From: Anoxynatronum buryatiense
GTDB taxonomy: Bacteria; Bacillota; Clostridia; Peptostreptococcales; Tindalliaceae
Assembly (NCBI RefSeq): GCF_900182905.1
Contig: NZ_FXUF01000002.1
Span: 1-64,000, forward strand
DNA length: 64,000 nt
Reading direction: 5' to 3'
Made by a program: the position numbers and the translations under genes. Position 1 is the first letter of the stretch, and each line of letters opens with the position of its first letter. Positions 54,998 through 64,000 of the stretch are shown piece after piece. Under the pieces are notes generated by a model. It saw only the letters and a program-made list of their open reading frames with translations, made no database searches and was not told where the DNA came from.

Positions 54998-55657
54998 TCA
55001 CTGGGGGACAATACGTCCCTCACTGATATGAATTAACTGGCTGGTACGCTGACGGTCGATGAGATGCGTGGCATGGGTGGTGATGATGACAGATGTGTCT
55101 TGATTTCGCAGAGAATCAAGCAATTGGAGTATATTAACGGCATTATCATGATCGAGGTTGCCTGTTGGTTCATCTGCCAGAATCAGTGAAGGTTTTCGGG
55201 CAATGGCCCGGGCGATGGCAACCCGTTGTCGTTCTCCCCAAGAGAGATGCTCGGCTTTAGACATCATTTTATGGCTGATGCGCACTTTTTCCAGTGCTTC
55301 TGAAGCCCGGCTCCGCCACTGCTGAGAGGGGATCTCCAGAAAACGCATACCTAGCACCACGTTTTCAAGAACACTTCTGCCATCAATGAGTTTCAGTTCC
55401 TGAAAAACAGGTCCGATCTGCTGGCGAAGCTGAAGCAGGTCTTTTTCACCTGCCTGGGGAAGAGAAAGGTTCAGCACTTGCAACTGTCCGGCAGTGGGTT
55501 TTTCTGCTCCCATGAGCAACTTGATAAGACTGGTCTTTCCCGAGCCACTGGGGCCGGTGATATAAACCAGCTCGCCAGATTGAATTTTTAGGTTGATGCC
55601 TCTCAGGGCCTCAGTACCATCGTTGTAAGTGAGGGTCATGTCATTGGCAGTGATCAA
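54998..55657 (-). CDS. ftsE: FtsE, cell-division ABC ATPase
   Basis: The 219-residue ATPase has Walker [10 protein letters not shown], a Q-loop (QELKLID), signature [14 protein letters not shown] (Trp for the usual Gly) and Walker [13 protein letters not shown]. The TTG at 55657 is chosen because AAAGGAAG precedes it and the protein then begins like other FtsE ([19 protein letters not shown]); the open frame to 55735 adds 26 non-conserved residues. It works with FtsX at the septum. The spacing to ftsX is 16 bases. Confidence 0.93.
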   Translation of the reverse strand: MITANDMTLTYNDGTEALRGINLKIQSGELVYITGPSGSGKTSLIKLLMGAEKPTAGQLQVLNLSLPQAGEKDLLQLRQQIGPVFQELKLIDGRSVLENVVLGMRFLEIPSQQWRSRASEALEKVRISHKMMSKAEHLSWGERQRVAIARAIARKPSLILADEPTGNLDHDNAVNILQLLDSLRNQDTSVIITTHATHLIDRQRTSQLIHISEGRIVPQ

Positions 55658-55736
55658 GATGCAGCTTCCTTTCAATATGGTTTTTCTGGGGGGGAAAAAT
55701 GGAGCTGACCCATTGTCTTTCAAAAAAGCCTTCACG

Positions 55737-56849
55737 TTAAAAGAGTGAAAAACGGCTTACAAGCTCCAGAGCTCCCTGCTGGGTGCGCACGGCAGTGAGG
55801 GTGTTGCCCTCCAGTACGGCTGTCAGATCCAGCTCCACGGTGCCTGTTTGCATTAAATCTCGAATGGAGGTGTCGGTGAGCTGCATGCCGTAAAATGTGC
55901 CGCTTTCGGCGATGAACTCCAGGGTTTGGCCGTCTTTCAGGGCAAAGATGCCCATCAGCTGAAACTCCCGCTCAGGCATCAGCACGGTGGTCACACCGGG
56001 CTGGAACTGTAAAGACATACCTTCAATACCTGCTGTCTGTTGAAGTGCCTGATTGAGGGCGTCCTCCCGCAGAGTGCCCTTGACCTCAAAAAGACTAAAG
56101 GAGAGGGAAATGGCGTCTTGGGGCAGGCTGCCGCCGGTGGCCAGCCGGCTGAAGGTGTCTGCAAAGGTGGTGAAAATTTCTTTTGCTTCCAGCCAGTGAC
56201 GTTCCAGATTCATCAGGCGGTCTTCATAAAGACTTCGCTCATCTTCAAGGGAAATCAGCCGGTCTTCCAGATCATCCCGCAGGGCAAGGTGGCTTTCCAA
56301 AAGCGCCTGGAGAGACTGACGCTGCTCATCCACACCCAGCAGAAAAGCTTCCAGGTGCTCCTGTTCAGCTGTGAGCCAGGCTTGCTGCTCTTCCAGATCA
56401 TCCAATAGATCACCGGTGTTCCGCGTCAGGTCCCGGAGGAGGTGCAGCCGTTTGATAAGGTCAGAAAAGCTTTCGGAGGCCAGTATGATTTCCAGGGAAG
56501 AGCCGGGCCCCCGCCGCTGATAGCTTTTCAGCACTGCCTCCAGGAGATCCCGGCTGCTTTCGAAGGATTCCTGCCGAATGCTTATTTCGTTCTGAAGTTC
56601 CACAATGGCGGCCTCAGCTTGCCAAATATCCTCTTCAAGCTGTTGCTGTCGGCTTTCCACATTATCAATGTCCTGCACCAGTTGGAACAGGTCATCCAGA
56701 ATTTCCCGCTGGGTTTCTGACAAAATAACAATCTGATCTTCATACTCCTGCTGCCTGGGGATGGGAACTGCAGCCAGGCTCTGTGCAAGTGTCGTGAAAA
56801 GAAAGCCGGTCAGAAAGAGGCAGATTGTGATCCGTTGGCTGTTTTTCAT
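55737..56849 (-). CDS. Exported coiled-coil protein, PcsB/EnvC-like without hydrolase domain
   Basis: The 370-residue protein has a signal peptide (to about LAAVP), a long coiled coil (about 35-235) with the segment GSSLEIILASESFSDLIKRL typical of PcsB-type wall hydrolase activators, and then a separate C-terminal domain of about 130 residues rich in beta strands. No CHAP, NlpC/P60 or LytM motif is present. It leads the unit with ftsE and ftsX, so it probably binds the FtsX outer domain. The C-terminal domain is not recognised. GGGTGATG lies by the start codons at 56849-56858. Confidence 0.8.
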   Translation of the reverse strand: MKNSQRITICLFLTGFLFTTLAQSLAAVPIPRQQEYEDQIVILSETQREILDDLFQLVQDIDNVESRQQQLEEDIWQAEAAIVELQNEISIRQESFESSRDLLEAVLKSYQRRGPGSSLEIILASESFSDLIKRLHLLRDLTRNTGDLLDDLEEQQAWLTAEQEHLEAFLLGVDEQRQSLQALLESHLALRDDLEDRLISLEDERSLYEDRLMNLERHWLEAKEIFTTFADTFSRLATGGSLPQDAISLSFSLFEVKGTLREDALNQALQQTAGIEGMSLQFQPGVTTVLMPEREFQLMGIFALKDGQTLEFIAESGTFYGMQLTDTSIRDLMQTGTVELDLTAVLEGNTLTAVRTQQGALELVSRFSLF

Positions 56850-57076
56850 CAACATCACCCGGTTTTCTTGTGGTATTTTAATAGGATGTTGCCATTGAAG
56901 TTATTATAACAGAAACTGACAGGAATGTGACAGAAAACTGCTTTTCAACCTGGTGAATGAAATTAATCTTAAGAATGCACAGCTTTGATAATTCGTGATA
57001 TCATGAAGTTAATAAAATCGATGATCAAAGACTCGTAAGTGGACGGGTGTTTATAATGATATTGGAGGGAATGATG

Positions 57077-58783
57077 ATGAGTACAAGTGATTCGGGAAAT
57101 GGAAGTCGGCAGGAAGGATATCATTCTATTTGTGAACTGCAATCAGTCATCATTCGTCTCTTTAGCGGATTCATCAACTCAAACTCGATGGTTACAGATG
57201 AAGCCATACAGTTGATTCTGGGAGAGTTAGCCAAGTATGTGCAAGCCGACCGAGTCAACGTTGTCTATTATGATTTTGAAAAGCAGATTTGCAAAAATAT
57301 ATATGAGTACTGTGCTCCCGGGATCGAGGAACAGATTCATAACTTGCAGGAAATACCCATTAACCATCGTTTAGAGGTGCTGAACTGTCACCGAGATCAT
57401 CAAATCTATGAAGTGACAGATGTGTCAATGATGACTCCTGGAAATTTCAGGAACTCTTTGACAGATCAAAAGACAAAGAGTTTGATTAATTTCCCAATTT
57501 ATGATGATGGAGGGCTTGTTGGGTATGTTGGATTTGATGCGGTGCGGGAACACCGCATTTATAGGATGGAAGAAAAACAGTTGCTTCAGGTGTTCTCTCA
57601 AGTGCTGATTCATCATGTGAGACGCGTGCAAATAGAAGAAAACTTGAAAAGAAGTGAAGAAAGGTACCGAACACTGACCAATGACCTGCCGGCAATGATC
57701 TGTGAATATCTTCCTGACAGTACGCTCACATATGTGAATCAGGCGTACTGCGATTATCATGGCATGTCCAAAGATGAGATGCTTGGCTTAAAGATGCTTC
57801 AATTCATACCAGAAAATGTAAGAGCTCAGGCACAGAAAAAGTATTTGGATTTAACGCCGGATAATCCTTTGCAGGTAACCACACATTATGTGATTTGGAA
57901 CGGAGAAGTTCGGTGGCATGAATGGCGGGATCGCGCTTTTTTTGACGATTTGGGAACAATGGTTCGTCTTCAAGGCATTGGATTTGACATTACACAACGC
58001 AAAGATGCAGAAAAGCTACTGAAAGAAAAAAATAACGAACTTCTATCTGCAAAAGAAGCAGCTGAGGCTGCTTACGTTGCCAAGGGCCGGTTTCTTGCTT
58101 CCATGAGCCATGAACTGCGAACGCCAATGAATGGTTTTATGGGAATGTTGCAGTTGCTTCAAATGACCAACCTTGATCAGGAGCAGCAAGACTATATACA
58201 GTTGGCTGAAAAGGCTTCGGTGCAATTATTGAGACTCATTGATCAGATTCTTGACTATTCGAGAATCGAAGCCCAAAAAGTACGGCTGCAGAATAAATCC
58301 TTTTTAGTGGACGATTTATTAGAGGATATTCGACAGTCAACGAAGCAATTTTGGCAGCATAAGGACTTGCACTTAACATTTATGAAGATGCCCAACGTGC
58401 CGCCAATTTTGATGGGAGACGTGCAACGTCTGCAGCAGGTAGTGCAAAATTTAGTTGAAAATGCAGCTAAGTTTACAGAAAAAGGCTCAATTGTGGTATC
58501 TGTTCAAAAAACTGAAAAGGAGCAAAGAAATTCAGAGATAAATCTTCTGTGGAAAGTTGCTGACACTGGCATAGGTATTCATCAGGATCATCACCAGCGC
58601 ATTTTTGAACATTTTTCGCAGGTGGACATTCCATCTGGTTCCATTAATGGGGGTGTAGGACTTGGTTTAGCCATTTGCAAGCAGTTGGTTGAAATGATGG
58701 GTGGTATGATCTGGGTGGATAGCCAGGTGGATCAAGGGACAACCGTTCATTTTACAACTCGTCATTACATTCTTGAAAGCTAA
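57077..58783 (+). CDS. Sensor histidine kinase (GAF-PAS-HisKA-HATPase), cytoplasmic
   Basis: The 568-residue kinase has no membrane helices. A GAF domain (about 20-180) and a PAS domain with PAC (about 190-310) precede HisKA (SMSHELRTPMNGF, phospho-His) and the HATPase region (NLVENAAKFTE, VADTGIGIH, GGVGLGLAICKQL). TGGAGGGA stands at the right distance from ATG 57077, the last of three ATGs in a row. No response regulator is adjacent, so it is an orphan. It is convergent with the H-NOX receptor. Confidence 0.92.
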   Translation: MSTSDSGNGSRQEGYHSICELQSVIIRLFSGFINSNSMVTDEAIQLILGELAKYVQADRVNVVYYDFEKQICKNIYEYCAPGIEEQIHNLQEIPINHRLEVLNCHRDHQIYEVTDVSMMTPGNFRNSLTDQKTKSLINFPIYDDGGLVGYVGFDAVREHRIYRMEEKQLLQVFSQVLIHHVRRVQIEENLKRSEERYRTLTNDLPAMICEYLPDSTLTYVNQAYCDYHGMSKDEMLGLKMLQFIPENVRAQAQKKYLDLTPDNPLQVTTHYVIWNGEVRWHEWRDRAFFDDLGTMVRLQGIGFDITQRKDAEKLLKEKNNELLSAKEAAEAAYVAKGRFLASMSHELRTPMNGFMGMLQLLQMTNLDQEQQDYIQLAEKASVQLLRLIDQILDYSRIEAQKVRLQNKSFLVDDLLEDIRQSTKQFWQHKDLHLTFMKMPNVPPILMGDVQRLQQVVQNLVENAAKFTEKGSIVVSVQKTEKEQRNSEINLLWKVADTGIGIHQDHHQRIFEHFSQVDIPSGSINGGVGLGLAICKQLVEMMGGMIWVDSQVDQGTTVHFTTRHYILES

Positions 58784-58822
58784 GCAACTCATTCGGACTA
58801 CGAAAGAATGAAAAGCAAGAAA

Positions 58823-58853
58823 ACAGGGCCGAAGAATTGTTCTTCGGCCCTGT
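58823..58853. terminator. Bidirectional terminator
   Basis: ACAGGGCCGAAGAA pairs with TTCTTCGGCCCTGT around a 3-base loop, a 14-bp perfect stem. T-rich sequence (TTTTCTTGCTTTTC) follows on the minus strand. It separates the kinase and H-NOX receptor genes. Confidence 0.9.
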
Positions 58854-58862
58854 CTATGAGGA

Positions 58863-60677
58863 CTATATTTTGTAACGCTTCAGTTCATTCTTCAGGAACA
58901 ATACCACTTTTTCCAGCTCTTCAATGTTCTCGGTGAGGGTCACAATTTCAGAAGAGAAACTGGTGACGTTGGCACTCATTTCCTGGGCAGTGGCAGAATT
59001 TTCCTGGGCAATGGCTGCCAGGGTGTTGAGATTATCAAAAACCGTATTGATTTTAGTCGTTTCATTGGAGAGCTGTTTGGAAAACTCAGAAATAGTCAGG
59101 GAAACCTGATTGATGCGGGAAGAGGCCTGCCGGCTTTCTTCCGTGACAGCCACCATGGTTTTGGTGCCGGAATCCAGTTCAGTAAACTGGTCATTCACCT
59201 GGTGAACCATTTGATTCACACCCTGAACAAACTCGTTAAGACTGTGGTTAATGGTGCCCACAGCCGTTTTCGAATCTTCAGCCAGCTTTCTGATTTCTTC
59301 GGCAACCACACTGAAACCCCGGCCCATTTCGCCGGCCCGGGCGGCTTCGATGGAGGCATTCAAGGCCAGTAGATTGGTTTGTTCGGCAATGTGCTCCACC
59401 GTGCTGACAATGGAAATAATGTCTTTCACTTTTTGGCTCAGTTCATTTCCCTGTTCATTTACCTGAGCAAACCGGTCTTTCATTTGGTTCATGTTATCAG
59501 ATACCTTCTCCAGGTCATTGAAGGAGGTTTCAATTTGTGCCACGGCTGACTCAAGGCTGTCTTTGCCTTCCAGCTCTTTTCGGCTGATATCATTAAGCAC
59601 ATTCAGGTTATCCGACAAGATGGCGACAGATCCTTCTGTTTCAGTGGCCTGGTGTACCGCCCCCTCTGCCACTTCCTGCACAGCCTGTGAAATCAGATCA
59701 GAAACCTCGCTCAGGTTCTTGGCAACCTGTGCAAACTTGTCGGTGAAGGAGTAGAGGTCATCCATGCCGCCTCGCAGGTGGGTGAACTCCTCCCGCAATT
59801 TTTCCTTCACCTGAACCACTTCGCCGTAGGTTTGCTCCAACCGGTCACCTGTGGCAACATAAAGACTTTCCGACAGATCAAGGTGACGCACTTTTTCCAG
59901 TTCGCCGGGTAAGTCTTGCAACGGTCGGTTCACTGCCAGGCCCGTGATGAGGCCGGAAGCCAATACCGCCAAAGGAACGCCTGCCAGCAGGGGGAGATTA
60001 TCGGTACCGCTGAGCAGCGCAACCAAAATGCCGGACAAGACGGTGGGCAGTAAAATGACTTTAAATGCCGGCGATTTGATGACTCCCAGGGACAAAAACT
60101 GGGAGAAGGGGTATCGCTTGTATTTTCGGGGTGTTTTTTCAAAGTTCAATTGAACTCTCACCACATGGGTGCCATCGCTTCCCACTTTTTTCTCCAATAC
60201 TTCAGAGTGAATTTTTTCATTAAAGTGGGCGCCAACACCTTCAATGAGGCCCAGAAGATAATCATGCAAACCACGTTTGGACTGGTAAACCATCTGAAAG
60301 CTCTTTTCGCCCACGCTCTCAGGAATCAGGCGGGGCGGCTTGGCTCCGGGGATCATTTTGGTTAACTGGGCATGAACGCTGTCCATGAGCAACAGAAAGC
60401 CCATAGCGGTGCCGCTTTCAAAATAGGAGGGAAACCAGCCATGAAAAGATGCAATGTTATTTTGGCCCAATTTTCGCCAAAGGGTTTCGCTGCTGATCCC
60501 CTGAGAACGGGCAAAAGCATCCATTAGGGAGAAGATTTTTTTGTCTTCGATTTCCTCCAGAGGCGTGATGAGGCGCCGGGGGTTCCACCCTTCCTGTTCC
60601 AGTATTGCGTCCCTTTTATCTTGTCCGTAGAGCTTTTCAATGGTATTGAGCCATATGTTGACAACTGTTCCTTTCAT
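58863..60677 (-). CDS. H-NOX haem sensor fused to a chemotaxis receptor
   Basis: The 604-residue protein has an N-terminal H-NOX domain (1-185), two membrane helices (about 210-255) and a methyl-accepting signalling domain ([24 protein letters not shown]). In the H-NOX numbering of the Caldanaerobacter protein, the key residues keep identical positions: haem ligand His102, Pro115, Tyr131-Ser133-Arg135, and the distal Trp9, Asn74 and Tyr140 network linked with O2 binding. It should steer motility in response to O2 (or NO). A -10 box TATAAT in a TGG context lies at 60720-60725 on the minus strand. Confidence 0.95.
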   Translation of the reverse strand: MKGTVVNIWLNTIEKLYGQDKRDAILEQEGWNPRRLITPLEEIEDKKIFSLMDAFARSQGISSETLWRKLGQNNIASFHGWFPSYFESGTAMGFLLLMDSVHAQLTKMIPGAKPPRLIPESVGEKSFQMVYQSKRGLHDYLLGLIEGVGAHFNEKIHSEVLEKKVGSDGTHVVRVQLNFEKTPRKYKRYPFSQFLSLGVIKSPAFKVILLPTVLSGILVALLSGTDNLPLLAGVPLAVLASGLITGLAVNRPLQDLPGELEKVRHLDLSESLYVATGDRLEQTYGEVVQVKEKLREEFTHLRGGMDDLYSFTDKFAQVAKNLSEVSDLISQAVQEVAEGAVHQATETEGSVAILSDNLNVLNDISRKELEGKDSLESAVAQIETSFNDLEKVSDNMNQMKDRFAQVNEQGNELSQKVKDIISIVSTVEHIAEQTNLLALNASIEAARAGEMGRGFSVVAEEIRKLAEDSKTAVGTINHSLNEFVQGVNQMVHQVNDQFTELDSGTKTMVAVTEESRQASSRINQVSLTISEFSKQLSNETTKINTVFDNLNTLAAIAQENSATAQEMSANVTSFSSEIVTLTENIEELEKVVLFLKNELKRYKI

Positions 60678-61143
60678 CCTGCACCGTCCTTTACCATAAT
60701 AGAAAATGTACTATTAATCATTATACCATCATTTGAAGACTGTGATGACAGGTTCAGAAAAAAATGGTGAAAGGTTATTGAGATGAAGAGAAAACTTGGG
60801 AAATGAACCCATGGGAAGCAAATCTATTAAACGGAATTAAACGGAAGTGGAAGGCATTCGATGACAGATTTGAGAAGGAAACACGTGCAGCTGAATCATT
60901 TGGAATTTCTATCCATCGATTACGAACTTCAATTCGACCTTCGGTTGGTCTTCTCTTATAATGATAGATGGAAATTTATCAAAGTATCCGGCAAACCGTC
61001 ATCAAACTCCGCAGCATCGGATTAACGGTAACAACCGATTAACAGCAATATCCGTTAAAGGTGTGCAGCCATGAGTTTTCATGCATATGTTAGCGGAAAT
61101 GATGGCAGCATGCGATGCAGCATAAGGAAGGGGAGGAATCAGA
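60678..61143. other. Intergenic region with short repeats
   Basis: No gene was found in these 466 bases. It contains the H-NOX gene promoter at the left, a tandem 10-bp repeat ATTAAACGGA (60826-60845) and an inverted TTAACGG...CCGTTAA pair (61022-61028, 61052-61058) about 90 bases before the next start. These may be operators for the C_GCAxxG_C_C gene; not shown. Confidence 0.4.
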
Positions 61144-61665
61144 ATGGAGAGGGAACAATTGATTCAGGCAGTGCGGGAGAAGGCAGAAGGGTATTTTCAA
61201 AGGGGAGAGTTTTTTTGCTCCGAGGCGGTGATTCATACCATCAATGAACTGATGGGATGGCCTTTCCCTGAAGAAGTGACCAAAATGGCTTCAGCCTTTC
61301 CCATTGGTCTTGGAAAATCAGGATGTCTCTGCGGTGCCGTCAGCGGCGGTGCCATGGCTCTGGGAATGGCCTATGGACGAAATCACGGCGAAAGCATGGA
61401 TGCGCGAATGTTTCCCGTATCAGCCCAGCTGCACGACCATATCAAGACGATGTACAGAAGCACCTGTTGCCGGGTGATGATCAAGGATTTCGAATTCACC
61501 AGCCCTGAACGCAAAGCACACTGTGTGAAGATTACGGGAGAAGTGGCAGCCTGGATTACTGAACAATTTCTGGCAGATGAAGCAGTGGCAGCCCGTATGG
61601 CGGTGGAAAGCTTTAGCAGTGACCAGTCGGAATCATGTGCCTGCAGTGGTTGTGGCTGTAGTTAA
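61144..61665 (+). CDS. C_GCAxxG_C_C-family protein
   Basis: The 173-residue protein has the conserved pattern of this redox-type family: FFCSEAV, then SGCLCGAVSGGAMALG, and a later CC pair (STCCRVM) with AHCVKITG. The tail is also Cys-rich (SCACSGCGCS), an added likely metal-binding site. The family's role is poorly known; it is often near redox or metal genes. GGGGAGG precedes the start. It is 17 bases before the TDT carrier, so probably co-transcribed. Confidence 0.83.
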   Translation: MEREQLIQAVREKAEGYFQRGEFFCSEAVIHTINELMGWPFPEEVTKMASAFPIGLGKSGCLCGAVSGGAMALGMAYGRNHGESMDARMFPVSAQLHDHIKTMYRSTCCRVMIKDFEFTSPERKAHCVKITGEVAAWITEQFLADEAVAARMAVESFSSDQSESCACSGCGCS

Positions 61666-61682
61666 GAAAGGAAGCGTGTGAG

Positions 61683-62633
61683 ATGCTGTTGAAAAAAATA
61701 CCTTTTCCCATGGCGGGTCTGATGCTGGGAATGGCGGGGCTGGGAAATCTGGTCGTATCCTACGGTGCCGGCTACCGATATGCCTTGGGAGCAGTGGCAA
61801 CATTGATCATGGTGTTGCTCATCGCCAAAGCCTTTACAGACCTGGCAGCACTGAGAGAAGCCTTTGAACAGCCCCCGGTGGCCAGTGTGCTGCCCACCTT
61901 CAGTATGGGGATGGCGATTCTGTCGGTGTACCTCAGGCCTTTCCTTCCCCAGGGAGCGCTGGTCATGTGGTTTCTGGCACTACTGATTCACATGGTCCTT
62001 TTGGTCATCTTTACTAAGAAGTACGTGGTATCCTTTAAGATGATGAAAGTATTCCCCAGCTGGTTTATTGTCTATGTGGGACTGGCCTGCTTTAGTCTCA
62101 CAGCCCCGGCCATGGGTCAGCTGGCCATTGGACAGGCATTGTTCTGGATTGCCTTTGCTGCTTATTTAATCCTGCTTCCTGTGGTGATTTTCAGGGTGGT
62201 GAAGGTGCGCCAGATTCCGGATCCGGCATTACCTTCCCTGGCGATCTTCACGGCTCCCAGCAGTCTGGCCCTGGCAGGTTACCTTAACAGCTTTCCTGAG
62301 AAAAACCTGGTGATCGTCGCTTTTCTGACAGCATGTACCTTCATCAGCTTCATCGGTGTCATGCTGGTGATGCCACGGCTGCTGAGGCTGCCCTTTTTCC
62401 CCAGCTTCTCCGCCTTCACCTTCCCTTTTGTCATTACGGGAATTGCACTGAAGGGAACCAATGGGTATCTGAGCCAGGCAGGCGTCGGCATTCCGACGCT
62501 TGGAGCCACCATCCCCATTTTTGAATTTTGGGCGGTGATGATGGTACTGTATGTGCTGTGGCAGTATCTGCAATTTTTAAGAAAGGCATTGATGCCGGCT
62601 CCTGCCCGGCCGCAAACAGAAAAAGCGATCTGA
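61683..62633 (+). CDS. TDT-family (TehA-like) membrane transporter
   Basis: The 316-residue protein has about ten membrane helices and the family start FPMAGLMLGMAGLGNL. TDT proteins include the tellurite-resistance protein TehA and SLAC1-type anion channels and dicarboxylate carriers. The central FPSWFIVYVG segment fits. Substrate not readable. It follows the C_GCAxxG_C_C gene by 17 bases. Confidence 0.85.
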   Translation: MLLKKIPFPMAGLMLGMAGLGNLVVSYGAGYRYALGAVATLIMVLLIAKAFTDLAALREAFEQPPVASVLPTFSMGMAILSVYLRPFLPQGALVMWFLALLIHMVLLVIFTKKYVVSFKMMKVFPSWFIVYVGLACFSLTAPAMGQLAIGQALFWIAFAAYLILLPVVIFRVVKVRQIPDPALPSLAIFTAPSSLALAGYLNSFPEKNLVIVAFLTACTFISFIGVMLVMPRLLRLPFFPSFSAFTFPFVITGIALKGTNGYLSQAGVGIPTLGATIPIFEFWAVMMVLYVLWQYLQFLRKALMPAPARPQTEKAI

Positions 62634-62642
62634 TCAATATCT

Positions 62643-62673
62643 GCGTCCCACTGGTCAAAAACTGGTGGGGCGC
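62643..62673 (+). terminator. Terminator after the TDT gene
   Basis: GCGTCCCAC pairs with GTGGGGCGC (one G.U) followed by TTTGCTT. The T-run is interrupted. Confidence 0.7.
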
Positions 62674-62822
62674 TTTGCTTCGGTCATGCTTCCGCAGAAG
62701 GGGCTCTTTGTGTTACAATGATGGTTAACGGTTGGTGGCAGCAGACGGTGCTTTGTGGCAGTGTGCCACTGACAGATGGAGATTATAGCGGTAGAAGCAG
62801 AAAGAAATGGAGATGGTGATAA

Positions 62823-64000
62823 ATGCATTATGTGAGCACACGGGGCGGGTCAGAAAAGCTGACAGCCGCTCAGGCAATCATCAGGGGGATTGCGGGAAAC
62901 CGCGGCCTTTTTGTGCCGGAGATGTTTCCTTCATTACCGGAAAGCTTCACCGACTGGACAGTACTGCCATATCAGGAAGTGGCTGTGCGTGTACTGCAGT
63001 CTTTTCTGGATGATTACCCGGCTGAAGTATTGGATAGCTGCGTGAAAAGTGCCTACGATGACAAGTTTGCAGCGACTGAAGTGGCACCTCTGATACAGGT
63101 GGGAGAAACCTGTTTTTTAGAGTTGTACCACGGCCGCACGGCTGCTTTTAAAGATATGGCCCTGTCATTATTGCCTCATCTGCTGACAGCAGCGCTGAAG
63201 CAGGAAGATGAACAGCAGCAAATTGCCATTTTAACCGCCACCTCCGGTGATACCGGCAAGGCGGCGCTGGAAGGCTTTGCGGATGTGCCTGGAACCCAGA
63301 TTGTGGTGCTTTATCCCCATGTGGGAGTTAGTCAGGTGCAGGAACGGCAAATGACCACCCAGGAAGGTGCCAACACCCATGTCTTCGGGATCAGAGGAAA
63401 CTTTGACGATGCTCAAAGAGCGGTCAAAAAACTCTTCAATGATGAAGCGGCGGCTCAGAAGCTTGCAGTTTCAGGCATTCGATTCTCTTCAGCCAACTCC
63501 ATTAACATTGGGCGGTTGGTTCCTCAGGTGGCCTATTATGTGTGGGCGTACCTGCAGATGTTGAAGCAGGAGATTCTGAAGCCGGGAGAAGCCATGAACG
63601 TTGTTGTTCCCACTGGTAACTTTGGCAACATCCTGGCGGCCTGGTATGCCCGTGAGATGGGCCTGCCAGTGAACCGGCTGATCTGTGCTTCCAATCGAAA
63701 CAACGTGCTCACCGATTTTATCAACACCGGCACCTACGACACCCGCCGGGATTTTCACATAACCTCTTCGCCTTCCATGGATATTTTGGTTTCCAGTAAT
63801 TTGGAGCGTCTCCTCTATCATCTGTCAGGCAATGACAGCGTACAGGTGAAGGGATTAATGCAGGCGCTGGAAACAGAGGGACACTACATGGTCAGTGACA
63901 CCATCAGACGTGGATTGGAACCTTTTTATGCCGGGTTTGCTGATGAGGCGGAAACCCGGGATGCCATTGCCGCGCTGTATCACAAGCACCGGTACCTCGT
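62823..64000 (+). CDS. thrC: Threonine synthase, 5' part (runs off the window)
   Basis: At least 392 codons are open from ATG 62823 to the window end. It starts YVSTRGG and has the PLP lysine in HGRTAAFKDMALSL and the ATSGDTGKAALEG phosphate-binding loop, as in fold type II threonine synthase, which makes threonine from O-phosphohomoserine. The VPTGNFGNILAAWYA segment is also typical. The ribosome site GGAGATGG is at good spacing. The 3' end, and with it the last residues, is missing. Upstream TACAAT (near 62716) may be the -10 box. Confidence 0.93.
   Translation, partial: MHYVSTRGGSEKLTAAQAIIRGIAGNRGLFVPEMFPSLPESFTDWTVLPYQEVAVRVLQSFLDDYPAEVLDSCVKSAYDDKFAATEVAPLIQVGETCFLELYHGRTAAFKDMALSLLPHLLTAALKQEDEQQQIAILTATSGDTGKAALEGFADVPGTQIVVLYPHVGVSQVQERQMTTQEGANTHVFGIRGNFDDAQRAVKKLFNDEAAAQKLAVSGIRFSSANSINIGRLVPQVAYYVWAYLQMLKQEILKPGEAMNVVVPTGNFGNILAAWYAREMGLPVNRLICASNRNNVLTDFINTGTYDTRRDFHITSSPSMDILVSSNLERLLYHLSGNDSVQVKGLMQALETEGHYMVSDTIRRGLEPFYAGFADEAETRDAIAALYHKHRYL

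Noticed and set aside
1-64000. CRISPR array, prophage, tRNA or rRNA genes
   Set aside because: No regular spaced repeats, phage structural genes, cloverleaf-like CCA-ended segments or rRNA stretches were seen while reading the gaps.

Overview
The window reads as chromosome of an anaerobic, motile member of the Firmicutes (Clostridia-like). Supporting signs are butyrate-type ATP conservation (ptb/buk, thiolase), a tungsten-type aldehyde:ferredoxin oxidoreductase, oxygen-sensitive Fe-S and flavin reductases, two chemoreceptors, a YdjG/YdjH/YdjI set, paired nucleoside-gate membrane proteins of the SpmA/SpmB type, and strong AGGAGG ribosome sites. Base composition is near 50% GC. The species cannot be named from this sequence. 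No rRNA, tRNA or CRISPR array was seen.

Layout. (1) 1-12.3 kb: an amine/GABA utilisation region. It holds the tail of a GABA-type aminotransferase, a sigma-54 activator, a saccharopine-dehydrogenase-like enzyme behind a good -24/-12 promoter, a ferredoxin + AOR + MoaD-like trio, two paralogous sodium:solute symporters, an agmatinase-family ureohydrolase and a secreted protein with a duplicated sensor-like domain. (2) 12.5-19.1 kb: a flavin-binding PNPOx-like protein, an M28 peptidase, cinA, a decayed IS1182-type transposase and htpG (minus strand). (3) 19.3-34.4 kb: the most interesting block. A 6-oxocamphor-hydrolase-like (retro-Claisen) crotonase, butyrate kinase, BKACE beta-keto acid cleavage enzyme, phosphate butyryltransferase, LysR regulator, thiolase, two MFS carriers, a two-gene NAD(P)H:Fe-S electron module, a fumarate-reductase-like flavoprotein and an old-yellow-enzyme/dienoyl-CoA-reductase-like protein that lacks the usual catalytic Tyr. 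Together they look like an anaerobic route that opens a cyclic beta-diketone (reduced aromatic or alicyclic) and converts it to acetyl/butyryl units. (4) 34.5-47 kb: chemoreceptor, phosphoribosyltransferase, U32 peptidase/RlhA-like protein, gate proteins, the YdjI-YdjG-YdjH operon and an aminotransferase. (5) 47-64 kb: a lone solute-binding lipoprotein with a diguanylate cyclase, a TetR/CDF module with two matching operators, a zinc phospholipase C-like protein, an ftsEX operon led by a PcsB-like coiled-coil protein without a hydrolase domain, an orphan histidine kinase, an H-NOX chemoreceptor with all residues of an O2-binding pocket, a C_GCAxxG_C_C protein with a TDT-type carrier, and the start of threonine synthase running off the end.

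Gene functions are read from motifs and remembered family features, not from searches. Start codons were set by ribosome-site position, and promoters and operators are pattern matches only.
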